From an uncultured Collinsella sp. (lineage in GTDB: Bacteria; Actinomycetota; Coriobacteriia; Coriobacteriales; Coriobacteriaceae), in contig UQTW01000002.1 of assembly GCA_900544115.1 (NCBI GenBank), forward strand, positions 1 through 64,000: 64,000 nt of DNA, in the 5' to 3' direction. Position numbers and translations under genes: made by a program. The stretch's first letter is position 1, and each line of letters starts with the position of its first letter. The notes under the pieces were generated by a model. It searched no databases. It was given only the letters and a program-made list of their open reading frames with translations, and was not told where the DNA came from. Below, one piece after another: positions 52,436 through 62,100 of the stretch.

Positions 52436-52467
52436 GGGCCGGCGGGGCAATTTTGCCCCGCCGGCCC
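52436..52467 (-). terminator. stem-loop after the Ech operon
   Basis: Perfect 14-bp GC arms with an AAAT-type loop, 9 bp after the stop of echF at 52477. No T-run. Confidence 0.75.
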
Positions 52468-52476
52468 GTCTACGCG

Positions 52477-52818
52477 TTATTCCGGCTTAGTTTCTACCGT
52501 GGGAGTCTTGTCCGCCGCAACCGGAGTACGGGCGGTGTCCATAGTCAGGCAGTGCTTGGGGCAGCTCTCGATGCACTCGCCGCACACCACGCAGGCGTAC
52601 GGATCAATCGACCACGTTCCGCCCTTGCGATCGACCGCAAGCGCACCCGCCGGGCAGCGGCGAGCACACATGCCGCAGCAAATGCACACGTCCATGTCGT
52701 TGACGATGTGCCCGCGCAAGCGCTCGGGCGCCGTCAGCCCCTCCTGCGGATAGCACACCGTGACCGGCTGCTTGACCATAGAGCCCAAGGCCGTCTTGGC
52801 AAATGTCAGCAAACTCAT
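52477..52818 (-). CDS. echF: Ech hydrogenase ferredoxin-like subunit F
   Basis: A 113-residue polyferredoxin. Two [4Fe-4S] motifs, CICCGMCARRCPAG and CVVCGECIESCPKH. It would take electrons from soluble ferredoxin to the hydrogenase core. A Thr/Pro tail of about 18 residues follows the second cluster. Last gene of the Ech operon, 7 bp after the large subunit. Confidence 0.9.
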   Translation of the reverse strand: MSLLTFAKTALGSMVKQPVTVCYPQEGLTAPERLRGHIVNDMDVCICCGMCARRCPAGALAVDRKGGTWSIDPYACVVCGECIESCPKHCLTMDTARTPVAADKTPTVETKPE

Positions 52819-52825
52819 GCCGCGC

Positions 52826-53914
52826 CTACCTTTCCGTGCAGCTAATGCAGGGGTCGATGGTCAGGATGATCATGGGCACGTTGGCAAGGAGCACGCCCTG
52901 CAGCGCATGCGTCAGACCCGCCAGGTTCTGCGACGTCGGCGTGCGCACGCGGAAGCGGTCCAGGTTCTTGGTGCCGTTGCCGCGCACATAGTAGTACGCC
53001 TCGCCGCGCGGCTGCTCAATCACAACCTCGCCGCGCGCGCCGTCGGCCGGCGTAAGCTTGGTGCGCCCACCGATACCGTCGTGCGGAATCTTGCCCGCAA
53101 GCTCCTTAATGATGTCCATGGCCTGCGTGACCTCGGCACAACGCACTTGGCAGCGGGCATAGCAGTCGCCATCGGTAGCGACGATCGGCTCAAACGCGGC
53201 CAGATCTGCATAGGCGCCGTCGCCGAACATGCGCACGTCGTAGTCCACGCCCGAGGCGCGGCCGAACGGGCCGACCATCGACAGATCCAGCACGTCCTTC
53301 TTGCTGATCGCGCCCACGCCATGCAGGCGCTCGCCGCAGCTGTCGTCGTCCAAAAACGTATGCACCAGGGCCTCGTAGTCGGGACGCATGGCATCGAGCG
53401 TCTGGACAATGCCCGCTAGCTCGGAGTCCTCAATGTCGTGCTTAAGGCCGCCGATCTCGTTAATCGAAAGGATCACGCGGCCACCGCAAGTGCTCTCGAA
53501 GATCTTGAGAATCTGCTCGCGCAGCGTCCACGAACGATAGAACAGCGCCTCGAAGCCAAAGGCATCGGCGAGCAGGCCCAGCCACAGCAGGTGCGAGTGA
53601 ATGCGCGAAAGCTCGTGCAAAATGGTGCGGATATACTGCACGCGGCCGGGCACCTCGATGCCGAGCATGCGCTCGCAGGCGCTGGCATAGCCGCAGCTGT
53701 GGCCCACGGCGCAGATGCCGCAAATGCGCTCGGCGATGTAGCCAAACTGATGCATGTCGCGCTTTTCGGTGAGCTTCTCGAGCCCGCGGTGCACAAAGCC
53801 GATCTGCGGAATTGCCTCGATGACGCGGTCGTCCTCGATCACCAGGTCCAGATGAAGCGGCTCGGGCAGCACCGGGTGCTGCGGGCCAAACGGAATAACG
53901 GAGCGATGTGCCAT
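52826..53914 (-). CDS. echE: Ech-type [NiFe] hydrogenase large subunit
   Basis: A 362-residue group 4 hydrogenase catalytic subunit, related to NuoD. Both Ni-binding pairs are kept: ERICGICAVGHS (C65, C68) and DPCISCTER (C356, C359) near the C-terminus, so it is a true hydrogenase and not a complex I subunit. The protein ends just after the second motif, so little or no C-terminal maturation peptide is visible, as reported for Ech. Start 6 bp after echD. Confidence 0.94.
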   Translation of the reverse strand: MAHRSVIPFGPQHPVLPEPLHLDLVIEDDRVIEAIPQIGFVHRGLEKLTEKRDMHQFGYIAERICGICAVGHSCGYASACERMLGIEVPGRVQYIRTILHELSRIHSHLLWLGLLADAFGFEALFYRSWTLREQILKIFESTCGGRVILSINEIGGLKHDIEDSELAGIVQTLDAMRPDYEALVHTFLDDDSCGERLHGVGAISKKDVLDLSMVGPFGRASGVDYDVRMFGDGAYADLAAFEPIVATDGDCYARCQVRCAEVTQAMDIIKELAGKIPHDGIGGRTKLTPADGARGEVVIEQPRGEAYYYVRGNGTKNLDRFRVRTPTSQNLAGLTHALQGVLLANVPMIILTIDPCISCTER

Positions 53915-53919
53915 GGACC

Positions 53920-54636
53920 TTACGCCTCCTTTTTCTGCTTGTCACGGGCGGCCTTGGCGGCAAGCGCCGCGCGGACCTTGGCCGCTTTCTCGGGATCCAT
54001 GGCGGCGAGCTTTGCCTCCAGCTCGGCAGCCTTAAGTGCGGCCTTGGCAGCAGCTTCATCGTGCTGAGCATCGGAGCCGGTAGCCGCAGCGGACTGGGCG
54101 ACGGCAGTGCCCGCAGCATCGCCGGCACCCGCAGCGCCCTCCCCCGCAGCAGCAGCGGCAGCGGCCTTCTCGGCTGCGGCCTTGCGCGCCTTGGCCTCGG
54201 CGGCGGCACGGACCTTCATGGCCTTCTCGCGCGCGGCCTTCACCTCGGGCGTGATGACGCTCATGGGTTCGGCAGTCGAAACCTGGTAGAAAAAACCCTT
54301 AAAGTCGATCTGCATGTCGGTGATGGCAAGACCAAACAGGTCGTGGGCCTCATTTTCAAACGGGAACACCGCGGGGTAATACGAGCTGATGGACGGAATC
54401 TCCTGGTACTGGTCGATGCCCTCGACCACCAGGTTCTCGATCGCATAGCTGCCGTCCTGCGCAATATGCTCCTGAGCAGCACGGACGTTGATAAACGTAT
54501 AGACCAAGCGATACGAGCCGTCGTCGACGTTGCGCTCGGCATGCATTTGCACAAAGCGCGCGCCGACGCCCTTGAGCGCCTGGACATGCGGCAGGAGCTT
54601 GTCGATCCCGACGGTGATATAGATAGCCTTTTGCAT
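53920..54636 (-). CDS. echD: Ech hydrogenase subunit D (NuoC-like) with Ala-rich tail
   Basis: A 238-residue protein. Residues 1-125 are a NuoC/30-kDa-like domain (YQEIPSISSYYPAVFPFENE, then AHDLFGLAITDMQIDFKGFF). The last 110 residues are a low-complexity Ala/Lys/Glu tail with coiled-coil character, not usual for the family. Its start codon overlaps the stop of echC. Confidence 0.88.
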   Translation of the reverse strand: MQKAIYITVGIDKLLPHVQALKGVGARFVQMHAERNVDDGSYRLVYTFINVRAAQEHIAQDGSYAIENLVVEGIDQYQEIPSISSYYPAVFPFENEAHDLFGLAITDMQIDFKGFFYQVSTAEPMSVITPEVKAAREKAMKVRAAAEAKARKAAAEKAAAAAAAGEGAAGAGDAAGTAVAQSAAATGSDAQHDEAAAKAALKAAELEAKLAAMDPEKAAKVRAALAAKAARDKQKKEA

Positions 54637-55253
54637 TACTCGACCTCCTTTGCAGCGGCGGGCGTCTCAGCAGGTGCGTCGCCAGCGGCGGGCGCAGCAG
54701 GCTTCCCGGCAGGCGCGTCACCGGCACCGTCAGTCCCGGCCCCCGCAGCCACAAACCCGTCCTCGCCCAGCTCAACGCCACCGTCCCAGGTAGCGGCACC
54801 GCCCACGGTGAGCGGATCGCCACCGGCGCGCAACACGGTCTCCTTCTGGTCCAGGATGCCGCACGCCTCCACGATGGCATCGATCACCGTCTCGGGGCGA
54901 ATGGCGCACCCGGGCGCGTACACGTCCACGGGAATCGCGCGGTCCACGCCGCCGATCACGTTGTAGGCATCGCGGAATACGCCGCCCGAGCATGCGCAGA
55001 TACCGCAGGCCACCACGCACTTGGGCTCGAGCATCTGGTTGTAAATCTGACGCACGACGGGCAGGTTCTGGGCATTGACCGACCCCGTCACCAAAAAGAT
55101 ATCCGCATGCTTGGGGTTGCCGGTGTTGACCACGCCAAAGCGCTCCGCATCGAACAGCGGCGTGAGCGAGGCCAGCACCTCGATATCGCATCCGTTGCAG
55201 CTCGAGCCGTCGTAATGAATAACCCACGGCGAGCGCGACATTTTATGATCCAT
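54636..55253 (-). CDS. echC: Ech hydrogenase small subunit C (NuoB-like)
   Basis: A 205-residue protein that binds the proximal [4Fe-4S] cluster. Cys residues lie in GSSCNGCDIEVLASL (C19, C22), in VACGICACSGGVF, and in YAPGCAIRPE. The first 150 residues are the conserved part. The last 55 are a Gly/Ala/Pro tail, again unusual. It starts 12 bp after the membrane subunit gene. Confidence 0.92.
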   Translation of the reverse strand: MDHKMSRSPWVIHYDGSSCNGCDIEVLASLTPLFDAERFGVVNTGNPKHADIFLVTGSVNAQNLPVVRQIYNQMLEPKCVVACGICACSGGVFRDAYNVIGGVDRAIPVDVYAPGCAIRPETVIDAIVEACGILDQKETVLRAGGDPLTVGGAATWDGGVELGEDGFVAAGAGTDGAGDAPAGKPAAPAAGDAPAETPAAAKEVE

Positions 55254-55265
55254 GGATGCCGCCTC

Positions 55266-58148
55266 CTAAATAAACACGTCGACGAGGATGGGCATAAGGT
55301 TGAGCAGGCCAAACACCAGCGCCACGCCCCAGCCGAGCTTAAAGCAGCTGCGCCAGGTGCTGCGTGCGAAGGTGTTGTCGATCAGCACCTCGACAAAATA
55401 CGTCGCGGCCATCACGACCAGGGCTACGACCCAGCTCACCGGGTTGTCCCAAACAAAGAACATGCCCACCCACATCAAAAACAGCACGGTCTCACACCAG
55501 TGCATAAGGGTCATCTTGGCCAGCGTGCCGCCGCTCATCTCGGTGGCGACGCCCTGGACAATCTCCTGATGCGCGTGATGCGAGTACGAAAGGTCGAACG
55601 GCGACTTGCGTAGCTTGATGGTGAGCACCGCAAGCAGCGCCAAGAAAATGGGCGCGCTGTACACGATGATGGGCGCCGACTGTCCGGTCACGGCGATGGA
55701 ATCAAAGCTATCGGTGGCAAGGTACAGGCCCACGCTCATCAGCAGAACGGCGGGCTCGTAGCTCATGACCTGCAGCAACTCGCGGTCGGCACCGACCTGG
55801 GCAAACGGGCTTTGCGTCGAGGCGGACGCCAGCACCACAAAGATCGCGGCGAGCGTAACCATAAAAGCGCACAGCAGCGTGTTGGAGCCCGACACAAAGA
55901 TGCCGCCGCCCACGACGGTAAAGATGAGCGCGCACGCCATATAGGTATCGTCCATGGTGTTTACGCTGGCAGGGGCCTTGCGCAGCAGCTTGGCAACGTC
56001 GTAGAAGGGCTGCAGCAGGCGCGGGCCCACGCGGCCCTGCATGCGAGCCGAAAGTTTGCGGTCGATGCCGTCGATCAAGCCGCCCGCAAGCGGCGCCAGC
56101 AAGGCAAACGCCACGGTGCCAATAAAGATGCCCACGACGCCCGAACCTTCGAAATACTTGCCGCGCAGCACCGAGGGCGCGCTCATGGCAAGCCGCTCGG
56201 GCCCAATCCATGCGCAACACAGCAGCGCAAACAAGATAATGCTGCAGCATACGACGCTACCCGCGGGGCCAATACGCTTCTCGCCAAGGGCGTCCTCCGA
56301 GTACCAATTGCGCTTTTCGGCCTTCACCTCGTGTCCCATCGAGCCGCGGAAATGGCGATATTTGTCGGTTCCCACGCCCGAAAGGTACACGTTGACGTGC
56401 GGTTTGTTGCTCACGCGGAATGACGTCAGCAGCACCACGGCGATAAAAGCCACGATAACCACCATCAGATACATGGCGTCCTTGCCAATAACGTACGGCA
56501 CGCGGCCAAACACCATGGCCAAGTAAGGCGACACCAGACCGCTCGAGATAACCGGAAACGCCACGCAGCACAGAATCAGCAGCGCGGCGATGGTGTTGAG
56601 GGCCATCCATTCGGTCTTATGGACATTGACCTCAACGTTTTGAGCCGTGGGGTCGACGCCCGAAAGCTTGGCAAGCCACTTGCCCCAGAAGTAAAACGTC
56701 GCGGCCGAGCCAAAGGCAAGCACCATGATCATGAGCACGTTGCCGGTCTGCGCAAACGCCACCAGGGCGCCCCACTTGGACACGAGCATGCCAAACGGCG
56801 CCACAAACATGCCCATAATGCCCAGCATCATCAGACGCGTCAGGTGCGGCATGCGGCTGAACATGCCGTCCATGTCCTCGATATTGCGGCTGCCGATATG
56901 ATGCTCGGCCGTGCCCACGCACAGGAACAGCAGCGACTTGGCCACCGTGTGGAACAAGATCAGGAAGATGGCCGCCCATACGGCCTCGGGCGCGCCGACA
57001 CCCAAGCAGGCACTGATGAGGCCCAAGTTGGAAATGGTGGAGTACGCGAGCACGCGTTTGGCGTTGCTCTGCGAGATGGCCATGAGTGCAGCGAGCAAAA
57101 ACGTGATGGCACCCACACTCGTGACCATAAAGCCGGTCACGGGGTAGATGGCATAGAGTGGGCTCAGCTTGACCATCAGGAACACGCCGGCTTTGACCAT
57201 GGTTGACGAGTGCAGCAGGGCGCTCGTGGGAGTGGGTGCAACCATGGCACCCAACAGCCAAGTGTGGAACGGCATCTGTGCGGCCTTGGTGAGCGCGGCG
57301 AGCGACAACAGGATGACCGGCATCACCAGCAGCGCGGACTGCGCGGTTCCGGTGCCGGAAAGCTCGATCATGCCCGAGATGGTCAGCGGCATGCCGTTAA
57401 CGTGCAGATACATAAGTCCGGCCAAAAACGCGATGCCGCCCAGCATGTTGAGGATGATTTGGGTAAAGGCGTTCTTGATGGCCTCGGGCGTACGCGTGTA
57501 GCCAATCATAAGGAACGAACACACGGTGGTGATTTCCCAGCCGCAGAACAGCCACTCAAGGTTGTCGCTCGTCACGATGACGAACATGGCCGAGAGGAAC
57601 AGGAACATGAGCGCCAGGAACTGCGGGCGACGGTCGGGCGCGGTCTGCCCGCGCAGCGCGGCCTCGTGCTCGTCATGGGCCTGGAAGTCCTTCATGTAGC
57701 CCAGGGCATACAAGCAGATTAGACTGCCAACGATGCCGACGGCGAGGACCATGATCACGCTCATGTAGTCCAGGTAGAGTGGCGTTGCCGTGACGGCTTC
57801 GGCCGCGGGCAGCGTCATGGCTGCAAAGGCGAGCGAGCCCACCAGCTGGACTATGCCGAGCACCGTGGTGAGCGCGTTCCTATATTTGTACGCGTTGTAC
57901 AGGATGACAGCGCACAGGATGACGTCGATAACGGAACTGATGATCGAGAGCACATGCGAGGTGCCGGGGGCAACCTCAAAGCTCTGCGGACCCGTGCCAA
58001 AAAACATGACGGCGACTACAACTGTCACCGCCATAATAATGCCGGAGCCTATGAGCCCCGCCGCATCGCGGGCGCGGTCACCGCGCGCGAGCAGCATGCC
58101 CAGCGCCGGTACCAGCGGAAACAGGGTAAGGAAATACAGTAGCGTCAT
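55266..58148 (-). CDS. fused Ech membrane subunit, EchA (NuoL-like) plus EchB (NuoH-like)
   Basis: A 960-residue membrane protein with about 22-24 helices. Residues 1-640 are an antiporter-like NuoL/EchA unit, with the Lys/Glu/His channel motifs in LEWLFCGWEITTVCSFLMIG, ALTKAAQMPFHTWLLGAMVA and PTPTSALLHSSTMVKAGVFL. Residues about 690-960 are a NuoH/EchB unit (IDRKLSARMQGRVGPRLLQP and SPFAQVGADRELLQVMSYEP, KLRKSPFDLSYSHHAHQEIV). In known Ech operons these are two genes. The start at 58148 has GGGGGAGTG upstream. It is the first gene of the operon. Confidence 0.93.
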   Translation of the reverse strand: MTLLYFLTLFPLVPALGMLLARGDRARDAAGLIGSGIIMAVTVVVAVMFFGTGPQSFEVAPGTSHVLSIISSVIDVILCAVILYNAYKYRNALTTVLGIVQLVGSLAFAAMTLPAAEAVTATPLYLDYMSVIMVLAVGIVGSLICLYALGYMKDFQAHDEHEAALRGQTAPDRRPQFLALMFLFLSAMFVIVTSDNLEWLFCGWEITTVCSFLMIGYTRTPEAIKNAFTQIILNMLGGIAFLAGLMYLHVNGMPLTISGMIELSGTGTAQSALLVMPVILLSLAALTKAAQMPFHTWLLGAMVAPTPTSALLHSSTMVKAGVFLMVKLSPLYAIYPVTGFMVTSVGAITFLLAALMAISQSNAKRVLAYSTISNLGLISACLGVGAPEAVWAAIFLILFHTVAKSLLFLCVGTAEHHIGSRNIEDMDGMFSRMPHLTRLMMLGIMGMFVAPFGMLVSKWGALVAFAQTGNVLMIMVLAFGSAATFYFWGKWLAKLSGVDPTAQNVEVNVHKTEWMALNTIAALLILCCVAFPVISSGLVSPYLAMVFGRVPYVIGKDAMYLMVVIVAFIAVVLLTSFRVSNKPHVNVYLSGVGTDKYRHFRGSMGHEVKAEKRNWYSEDALGEKRIGPAGSVVCCSIILFALLCCAWIGPERLAMSAPSVLRGKYFEGSGVVGIFIGTVAFALLAPLAGGLIDGIDRKLSARMQGRVGPRLLQPFYDVAKLLRKAPASVNTMDDTYMACALIFTVVGGGIFVSGSNTLLCAFMVTLAAIFVVLASASTQSPFAQVGADRELLQVMSYEPAVLLMSVGLYLATDSFDSIAVTGQSAPIIVYSAPIFLALLAVLTIKLRKSPFDLSYSHHAHQEIVQGVATEMSGGTLAKMTLMHWCETVLFLMWVGMFFVWDNPVSWVVALVVMAATYFVEVLIDNTFARSTWRSCFKLGWGVALVFGLLNLMPILVDVFI

Positions 58149-58328
58149 ACCATCACTCCCCCATGCTAAAACGCTGCAATTGTTTAACGTTATAGCTCAA
58201 TTGAGGAGTAGCGGCGGCGGGTTTTCGGTCAACTGGGGAGTTTTAGGCGTACGGGGTAAGGGCACGCCCGCATTGGAGCAGAGGGGCGGCAAGAAAAATG
58301 CGCCCCTGTGGGTGCACCATCCCGTTTG

Positions 58329-58724
58329 CTATTCCGCCTTTTTAACGCGCGGCTTGCGACCGCGCGGCTTATCGACCAGTGCGGACTCACCGCTCTCGCG
58401 GTACTGACGGCACCAAGCCTTGACCGAAGACTCGCTAGGAATCTTGTGCTTGATCATGGCCTCGCGAACCGTTAAGCCGTTTTCCAAGCGGTCCTTGACC
58501 ACGGCGAGTTTAACTTCGTACGAATAGGTGTGATGATGCGAACCGGCGTTGAGAACGGCGTCGGCACCGCCCACGGCATATGCGCGGGCCCACTGACGAG
58601 CCGTGGCCTGGGGAATGCCGAGCTCCGCGGCGAGGGCGCGATGACCGACCCCCTCTTGGAGGACCTCGACGGCGCGCTGCCTAACCTCGGGCGCATGCGT
58701 GCGAGTCCTTGTTGCTTCCGACAT
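58329..58724 (-). CDS. orphan helix-turn-helix protein (transposase OrfA-like)
   Basis: A 131-residue protein with two HTH units: RQRAVEVLQEGVGHRALAAE with LGIPQATARQWARAYAVGGA, and KLAVVKDRLENGLTVREAMI with KHKIPSESSVKAWCRQYRES. This is the pattern of IS3 OrfA or HTH_28 proteins. No OrfB or transposon ends are visible. It may be a remnant or a captured regulator. A basic tail (PRGRKPRVKKAE) ends it. Start ATG 58724; a GTG at 58733 is an alternative. Confidence 0.75.
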   Translation of the reverse strand: MSEATRTRTHAPEVRQRAVEVLQEGVGHRALAAELGIPQATARQWARAYAVGGADAVLNAGSHHHTYSYEVKLAVVKDRLENGLTVREAMIKHKIPSESSVKAWCRQYRESGESALVDKPRGRKPRVKKAE

Positions 58725-58999
58725 ACCTGCCACTTCTTAGCCTTAACCGTTAATCTGCTTTCTTACGTGCATGTTAGATAGTAGCATTTTGCTGTTTGCG
58801 CGTAACAGTTAATTGAAAATCGCACGGCGGCATCTGGGCATTTGCCATTAATTTGCAACAGTTCTTTAGGTTTTATTTACGCAGCTAGTTAGCTCGCGGC
58901 TCATTGACGGTGTTTTACCAACCAGATTGGTATCTTTTTGTTTGGCTGGTATGGTTTGTGTAATTATTAACCCCTCTTCAGCCCGCACCTACATGTCAA

Positions 59000-59087
59000 C
59001 TTTCCACTTACTTTCCAGCTTTCCACCTAGCTTTCCAGCTTTCCACTTAACTTACCACCTAAGGTGGAAAGCTGGAAAGCTAGGTGG
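59000..59087. repeat. CTTTCCA repeats and hairpin with 24-bp perfect arms
   Basis: Arms 59023-59046 and 59064-59087 are exact complements around a 17-nt loop that itself contains CTTACCACCTAAG. CTTTCCA or CTTTCCACC units repeat five times from about 59000 to 59046. Confidence 0.85.
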
Positions 59088-59120
59088 GAAGCTGGGGCAG
59101 CAGCAGGCCAGGAGAACAAG

Positions 59121-59152
59121 AAAAGGGGCGGCAACCGGGTGGTTGCCGCCCC
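59121..59152 (-). terminator. intrinsic terminator of the giant surface protein gene
   Basis: Perfect 12-bp arms (59125-59136 and 59141-59152), a 4-nt loop, then TTTTCTTGTT on the minus strand. It lies 27 bp after the stop. Confidence 0.92.
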
Positions 59153-59178
59153 CTTTGCGAAGCCAGTTGGCTTCGGAA

Positions 59179-62100
59179 CTAGTGGTCGATGCCGTTGAGG
59201 TTCACCCTCGTGAGCGTATAGGTCACATAGTCGGGCGATTGAGGCGTTGCGCTCGCCACGTCACCCTTAACCAGGCTCGCTGTCATCACCAAGCGATAGT
59301 TCGCGTAGAACTGCTCACGCTGTTCAACCTGCGTGTTGACCTTAACGGTAAAGGGCAGGCTAAACGTCGTATTACCGTTCTTCGTTTTGAACTTGCCGTT
59401 CTCCTTCGAGTCAGTGAAGGTGATCGTGCTACCGGAGGGAGCGACCGCGGCAAGCTTACTCTCCGTCACTGTTACGTAGTTTGAGATATCATCCGTTACG
59501 CTCTCATACGTGCCGTCGGTTCCGCGGCGCTGAAGCGAGAGCGTGTACACAACAGAGTCTGCGTTCGCAATTGCCTCGGCGGCGTTGCTGAGTCCACCCA
59601 GTTCATACGTGGCACCCAGACCAATCGTGCCATTCGCGATCGGACGCAGGTCGTCCACGTTAATGCCAAGCTGCGACTTATCTGGCGCAGAAAGCGTAAT
59701 GGTCGTATCACCCGTGTCCATGCGATAGTACCCGACGTTACCGCGCTTCGTCTGCGTCAGGCTCGAGGTATTAAGGCCTTCCTTACGCGTCGAAAGCTTG
59801 GCGGTATAGGACATCTTGGTACAGGCGTCCTCGCCAGACTGCTTGGACAGGGAGATAACCTTGTTGCAGCCGTCCGGCGTAAGGCGAATCTCTTCCACTA
59901 CCGTACGCACGGTAAAGGATCCGCCCGCTGCACGCTTGCGGATTCCGGCAAGGTCATGGTCGAGCGTGAGCCTCAGTGAGTCATCACCCGTATCCGTCAC
60001 AATCTGTGTAAACGCAGGCGTCGAAGCGTCATACGGCTCCCAATCGCTGCCACTCCACCTGTAGTTCTGATTGCCGATGGCAACATAGAACTTCGCAATT
60101 GCCGAAGTTCCGCTCGGGAAACTGCTTACTCCCATTAGGTTGTTGTTGGCGCCATAGCGACACAGCGATGTATCGAGCTGATAGAACAGATGGTCGCTCT
60201 CTGTATAGTATTGGCTCGGGCTAAACGTAACCGTATCCATGACATCGAGAGAAAGAACGTAGGCGGCACCGTCCTCCGACTTCGAAACCGGAATGCACGC
60301 CCCATCTTTTTTGTCGACTACATTCTGCTCATAATTGGACAAGATGCTGTATGTCGATGCCGTACTGTTTTGAATATCGTCGCTGCCATCGGTGCGTAAA
60401 ACATGATGCAGATTCCAAGATATGCGGCCACCCGAAGAATTCGAGTCAATAGACGAAGCCGTAAAACCGTTGATACTAGCTTGCGTCACGCCGTCGCCCG
60501 ACTTGGGCACGTTGACAACTAGGTAGACGCTCTCCGATGCACGCTTCTCTCTGCCGGTATCCTTCTCCTTGGGTACCTTTAGCGTATAGCGACTGTTGCT
60601 GGGAACGTCAGCACCCGCAACCTTAAACAGCGTCCACTTGCCATCGAGTTTCGCTTTAGCGGTCGCCTCTGCCTCGTTATCACACACGGTCCATGTGCCG
60701 GCGCCATCCTGCGTGGCCGACACACCCAAGATCTCGCTCAGCCATCGCTCCTGATATGGATTGCCCGCAGAATCCTTAAAGCCGTCGTTTCCGCTCAGGG
60801 AAACGCTCGTTGCTCCGCCTTCGCCCACCGTATAGTGATACTCTCTGCCACCGGCCTTGCCATCAACGTTCGCATCGATGAGCGTAAGCTGGGTGCCCTG
60901 GGGCAACCTTCCGTCGGCACCATTGAAGAGGATACTCTTGCCGAGCCCCTTCATCGAGCCGCCAGCAGCCATATAGCTGTCCCAGCCAAAGTCGACTTCC
61001 TTCCCATTGGCAGAATTGTATGTCCAGGTAAGCAGACCCGTCATCGGCTCGCCAAAGCTCGTAAGCACGTGTGCATCTTTTCCAAGGTTAGCGTAGTCTT
61101 TTTCTTTAAATTGAGTGCCGTAATCATACGTTGCAGTGAAATCGATCTCGAGCTTGCGCTTAACGATGATCGGCACCTGAACGTTGTAGCTCTGACCCGC
61201 CTCGGTAAAGGTAACGGTCAGGAGCGTAAAGCGACCTTTGCCGTTGTCCCAATCGGAGCTTGGGCTAAACGACATATTGTTCTTGCCATTGTTCACTACG
61301 CGAAGCGTGGGATTGTTCGACGCGTCACCGTCTTTAACGAACACACCGTCCTTGAGTTGGAAAACCTCTGCTTTGGCCGTCACGTGCGGATTGGTGCCAT
61401 TCTCGTTATTCAATCTGCAGGCATCGGAGAAGCCGCCGTTCGTGACGATGTTTAGATAGCTCTTGACCGTCGTGTTGTCGTTGCCAGAGATCACCAAAAC
61501 GGGGAAATCCGCTGTGGCTTGGTTGCTGCTTGTATCATTATTCGAATTGAACTTACTGGCCACGGATGAGGCATCGTAGCTCGACTTATTTTGATAGGCG
61601 CCGTTGTCATTAATGCCGCCGATATTCGTGTAGGTGTAGCGATCGGCAACACCGGTGCCTGCCTCGCTCTGGACGGTCGCCGCGGTGTCGATGGTGGCGC
61701 CGTCGCCAAACAGGTAGCGATCGGTGGTGTCGTTGTCGGAGGCACGCGCCGCCAGCGTGCTTACGGGGCTCGTGGTCACATACGGGCTCGCTGCCGTGGT
61801 GGCGGTATTGTCCGCGCCGTAGAGCGTGATCCCCTTGTCAGGTGCTTCCAGTGTGTCGTTATAGTCACCAAACGCGATATACGACTTCATGTTTACGGCG
61901 GCCGCATTGGTCGTGTAAACCATCGGCGGCAGATCACGCGTGGTCTTGCCGTTGCCGAGCTTTACGTTCACGCCCGCTGCGGAGAGGCTATAGCCGTTTG
62001 TGTCAACCTCGCCTAAGAGCACGCCCTGCTTAGAGCCCAATTTGTAGGTATTGCTGTCCATGAGCACGTTTACCAGATGGAACTGGCCGCGTCCGTCGCC

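Larger units (their letters stand above)
51691..52476. other. 786-bp gene-free region made of palindromic elements
   Basis: No plausible gene was found. It holds three palindromic units (51752-51903, 51998-52155, 52250-52403), two direct repeats around AAAATGATCCG (51950-51983 and 52187-52220) and a terminator for the Ech operon (52436-52467). Confidence 0.8.
58725..59178. other. 454-bp intergenic region with long hairpin and terminator
   Basis: No gene seen. AT-rich compared with its surroundings up to about 58990. It holds CTTTCCA-type direct repeats and a 24-bp hairpin (59000-59087) and the terminator at 59125. Confidence 0.7.
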
